Below are positions 61,228-64,000 of a DNA stretch of 64,000 nucleotides, piece by piece; the stretch's first letter is position 1, and each line of letters starts with the position of its first letter. The stretch is from Acidobacteriota bacterium (GTDB taxonomy: Bacteria > Acidobacteriota > Terriglobia > Terriglobales > Acidobacteriaceae). The position numbers and the translations under genes are program-made. The notes beneath the pieces are model-generated. The model did not search any database. It was not told the origin of the DNA and saw only the letters and a list, made by a program, of their open reading frames with translations. Location of the stretch: contig JAEYQK010000068.1 in NCBI GenBank assembly GCA_023410055.1, forward strand, positions 62,001 to 126,000, given 5' to 3'.

Positions 61228-64000
61228 ATGAGAGGCTTTTGCGGAGAAGGTCGAAAGGTAGTTCCTATTGCCCTGATTCTTTGTTTGCTGCTGATGGCTG
61301 GAGTCGCCGCTGTAGCTCAAAGTACCGCCGGGCGCATGACCGGAACGGTCACTGACGCGACTGGAGCAGTAATCCCGGGGGCGAAGGTCACAGCCGTCAA
61401 TCAGGGTACCGGAGCAAAGCTGTCCGGTGCTACGAGCCAGAGTGGCGATTATTCGCTCTACCCCCTGCCCCCCGGAACCTATGACCTTGTAGTCGAGAAG
61501 ACGGGATTCAGTGTTACCTCGTTGCAGGGCATCGTGATCGACGTGAACACAACCCTCGCCAACAATGTTGTACTGAACGTTGGCAGCACGAGTTCGGAAG
61601 TAACGGTTTCGGCTTCAGCCGCGCCGCTTGTCACCCAGAGCATTTCAGTCGAGAGCGTCGTGGACCAGGAGCAGCTCTCTGCTTTGCCATTGAAAGGGCG
61701 CGACTGGAACGATCTGGTTCTGCTGACGCCGGGAGCTACCGAGAGCGTTTCTGCCGGCAGCAACCTGGATTTCGGTTCATATTCTTTAAACGGCAATCGA
61801 TCTTTCTCCAACGAATACCTGGTAGACGGTGTTCCGAACAACAACACGTTCCAAGGCAAGGCCGCCACGCAGATGTCAGTGGATTCGATCGCCGAGTTTA
61901 AAGTGATATCCGGCGTTCCCACGGCAGAGTACGGCCACGCTTCGACGGCGATAACCTCAATCACAAAGAGCGGCACCAACAAGTTCCATGGATCGCTGTT
62001 CAACTACTATCGTGGCAATCTGCTGTTGGCCAAAAGCCCATTCGACAGCGTTGGCGGCGACGAAAACCTGCTCCGCAACCAATTCGGCGGTTCGGTAGGC
62101 GGTCCAGTTTCCATTCCGCACGTGATGGATGGCCAGAACAAGACCTTCTTCTTCTTCAACTACGAAGGCATGCGCCAGGACAAGACTGCGCTGCGCAATG
62201 CTACGGTTCCCACGGATGCTTTCTGGAGCGGAGATTTCTCATATCTATTAAGTTCTGCCTATTGTCCGACCGACCCGACGAAGTGCGTTCAGTTGCGTGA
62301 TCCGTTTACGACGGGGCGGCCCAATATTCCGAACAATCGACTCGATCTCTACAAGAATGGTGCCCTTATCAGCCAGACGGCGCTTGCGCTGCGATCGTAT
62401 TACGCCGCTCCGAACAAGAGCGGTCTAGCAGGTAATCTGGTGCTCTTCCCGGATGAAACGTCGACCACAGACCAATTCACGGTTCGACTGGATCGTATGT
62501 TGCCGAAGAGCCAGTCAATCTCGGGACGATTGACATATGCGAACGGTGGCGGATATCTGCCGAACGCTCTAGCAACGCCGGGCGTTGGCATGACAGAACC
62601 GCAAGACAGCCGCAACGCGTACGTTACTTGGACGGCACCGATTGGATCGTCGGCGGTGAACGAGCTTCGCGTTGGTGCAATGAATTATTCCGACATCGTG
62701 ACTTACACGTCCGGAGATGCTCCGACGGTCGATTCCTTGGGGTTGATAGGTTTTGATCAGGGAAATTCTGGAATTCCTTACTTCCCGAAAATCAGCTTCT
62801 CGGGCACGGATAACTTCACGAGCCTGAAGTATGGGTACAGCGAAGGCTACGGCGAGGCGGCACTCTCGATGACGACGAACGTGTTCAGCATTGCGGATAC
62901 CTTCTCGATCAACAAGGGGAGCCACGGGCTGAAGTTTGGTTTCCAGGGGCTTCGCGATTACTACAACGTATTGCAGCAGACTGGCGCTCGCGGAACGATC
63001 ACATTCAGCGGTTCGAAAACGTCGAGCAACTCGACAGGCTACTCGTTTGCGGACTTCCTGATCGGAGTGCCGTCATCGTCACAGCAGGTTCCAGTGAAGA
63101 CGAAGGCGTTGATGACAGCGAATGAGTGGGCCGGTTTCGTTCAGGACACATGGCACGTGAGGTCGAACCTGACACTCGATTTGGGCGTGCGATATGAGTT
63201 CTCGCCCAGCCCGACAGAAGTGAACAACCGCTTGTCGATGTTCTCGGACAAGATACCGGGTGGCGGCTTCATCGTTGCTTGCACCAACGGTGTGCCGAAC
63301 CTGAATCAGTATCTGCCCTCGATCATGGCGAAACTGACGGACTCGACTGGAAACCTGACCTATCCAATCGCGTGTGGCTCCGATTACGGCTACAACTCGA
63401 AGAACCTCATCAGCACCGGTAATAGAAATTGGGCTCCGCGCGTTGGGTTCATTTGGGATCCCACGAGCAAAGGTGTCTACTCGGTGCGCGGCGGCTACGG
63501 AATGGTTTACAGTCGCTATCCCGTTCAGTATTTCCTGCAAACGATGCTAGTCAACCCGCCGTTCGCAGGACTGCTCCCCTACTCGCAGAAGATCACCGGT
63601 GTCAGTCCGACTGGCGGCGGCGTGCCAGCGCTCACGTTGCTTTCGCCCTACGGCGGAGCGGGCAAGGTGACGATCAGCCCGCTTGGAATCGACCAGAACT
63701 TCCTGCTTCCGAACAATCAGCAGTGGAATCTCGGCGTCGCTCGGACGCTGGGCACCAAGATGATGCTGGCGGTTTCCTACGTCGGGAACAAAGGCACACA
63801 CCTGTTCCGCACCTTCAACGTGAACCAGCGCATCGTCGATCCCGAAACGGGCGCCGTTATCCAGACTTACTCTGAAAGGTTCGGGACATCGAATATCCCG
63901 ATCCGGCGCAGCGATGGAAACTCAATCTACAACGCAATGGTCGTGGAGTTCCGCCGGCGTGGGACCAAGAATGTGAATATGGGAGCAAACTGGACTTGGG
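61228..64000 (+). CDS. TonB-dependent receptor with regulatory-like domain (runs off window)
   Basis: Open for 924 codons to the window end with no stop. Start ATG 61228; ATG 61224 is in another frame. Signal peptide is IALILCLLLMAGVAAVAQ. Residues about 36-110 form a carboxypeptidase-regulatory-like beta-sandwich (GRMTGTVTDATGAVIPGAKVTAVNQGTG, GDYSLYPLPPGTYDLVVEKTGF), then a plug domain (LPLKGRDWNDLVLLTPG, NGNRSFSNEYLVDGVPNNN, EFKVISGVPTAEYGHASTAITSITKSGTNKFHGSLFNYYRG) and barrel strands. This is the OmpA-like/CarboxypepD-reg receptor type very common in acidobacteria, probably for uptake of carbohydrate or other large substrates. The rest lies outside the window. Confidence 0.92.
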   Translation, partial: MRGFCGEGRKVVPIALILCLLLMAGVAAVAQSTAGRMTGTVTDATGAVIPGAKVTAVNQGTGAKLSGATSQSGDYSLYPLPPGTYDLVVEKTGFSVTSLQGIVIDVNTTLANNVVLNVGSTSSEVTVSASAAPLVTQSISVESVVDQEQLSALPLKGRDWNDLVLLTPGATESVSAGSNLDFGSYSLNGNRSFSNEYLVDGVPNNNTFQGKAATQMSVDSIAEFKVISGVPTAEYGHASTAITSITKSGTNKFHGSLFNYYRGNLLLAKSPFDSVGGDENLLRNQFGGSVGGPVSIPHVMDGQNKTFFFFNYEGMRQDKTALRNATVPTDAFWSGDFSYLLSSAYCPTDPTKCVQLRDPFTTGRPNIPNNRLDLYKNGALISQTALALRSYYAAPNKSGLAGNLVLFPDETSTTDQFTVRLDRMLPKSQSISGRLTYANGGGYLPNALATPGVGMTEPQDSRNAYVTWTAPIGSSAVNELRVGAMNYSDIVTYTSGDAPTVDSLGLIGFDQGNSGIPYFPKISFSGTDNFTSLKYGYSEGYGEAALSMTTNVFSIADTFSINKGSHGLKFGFQGLRDYYNVLQQTGARGTITFSGSKTSSNSTGYSFADFLIGVPSSSQQVPVKTKALMTANEWAGFVQDTWHVRSNLTLDLGVRYEFSPSPTEVNNRLSMFSDKIPGGGFIVACTNGVPNLNQYLPSIMAKLTDSTGNLTYPIACGSDYGYNSKNLISTGNRNWAPRVGFIWDPTSKGVYSVRGGYGMVYSRYPVQYFLQTMLVNPPFAGLLPYSQKITGVSPTGGGVPALTLLSPYGGAGKVTISPLGIDQNFLLPNNQQWNLGVARTLGTKMMLAVSYVGNKGTHLFRTFNVNQRIVDPETGAVIQTYSERFGTSNIPIRRSDGNSIYNAMVVEFRRRGTKNVNMGANWTW

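Overview
The window looks like a chromosomal segment of an Acidobacteriota bacterium, probably class Terriglobia. I base this on gene content and style, not a database match: a carboxypeptidase-regulatory-type TonB-dependent receptor, a DUF6496 basic protein, a porin-like secreted protein, many secreted proteins of unknown function, moderately high GC, and intergenic regions crowded with palindromes. It is mostly housekeeping sequence on both strands. No rRNA, tRNA, CRISPR array, prophage or intact insertion sequence was found.

Layout. 1-3.8 kb: a cut-off porin-like gene, a small membrane protein, a DUF2207 protein and a one-helix membrane protein. 3.9-5.0 kb: selD, whose active-site codon is an in-frame TGA (selenocysteine) followed by a SECIS-like hairpin. 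5.3-9.4 kb: a heat-shock block (hsp20, clpB) and a Ser/Arg-rich basic protein. 9.4-15.9 kb: HAD hydrolase, FmdB zinc ribbon, rsmI (its 3' end is triplicated with a 151-bp period), a LOG-modA pair, an SDR, a secreted protein and an orphan H-box membrane protein. 15.9-23.8 kb: ligA, a lipid-kinase-like gene, galU, a two-gene RNase A-like toxin/immunity unit, purE and purD. 23.9-28.8 kb: a manganese regulator with an Nramp transporter, then aconitase. 29-39.7 kb: aldo/keto reductase, HD hydrolase, polysaccharide deacetylase, kelch lipoprotein, FKBP isomerase, HhH protein, phosphoesterase, hslVU. 40-43.2 kb: an unusual GNAT / proline-dehydrogenase-like / GNAT cassette. 43.4-49.1 kb: berberine-bridge-type oxidoreductase, a split DsbD-type redox operon, transaldolase-like and fumarylacetoacetase-like enzymes. 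49.5-53.7 kb: a decayed REP-type transposase and pmbA-ppa-tldD. 53.8-64 kb: a PD-(D/E)XK-like protein, a short UvrC-like protein, a TonB protein, mnmE, a phosphoesterase and a cut-off TonB-dependent receptor.

The most distinctive signals are: (1) selD as a selenoprotein; (2) a free-standing lipoprotein RNase A-like toxin whose stop overlaps the start of a CdiI-like immunity gene; (3) several palindrome families shared between intergenic regions, with copies sitting in frame inside ligA and the uvrC-like gene, plus a short-period repeat in frame in selD; (4) intergenic inverted pairs of short-period simple repeats, each locus using its own unit. All product names come from reading motifs; none was checked by a search.
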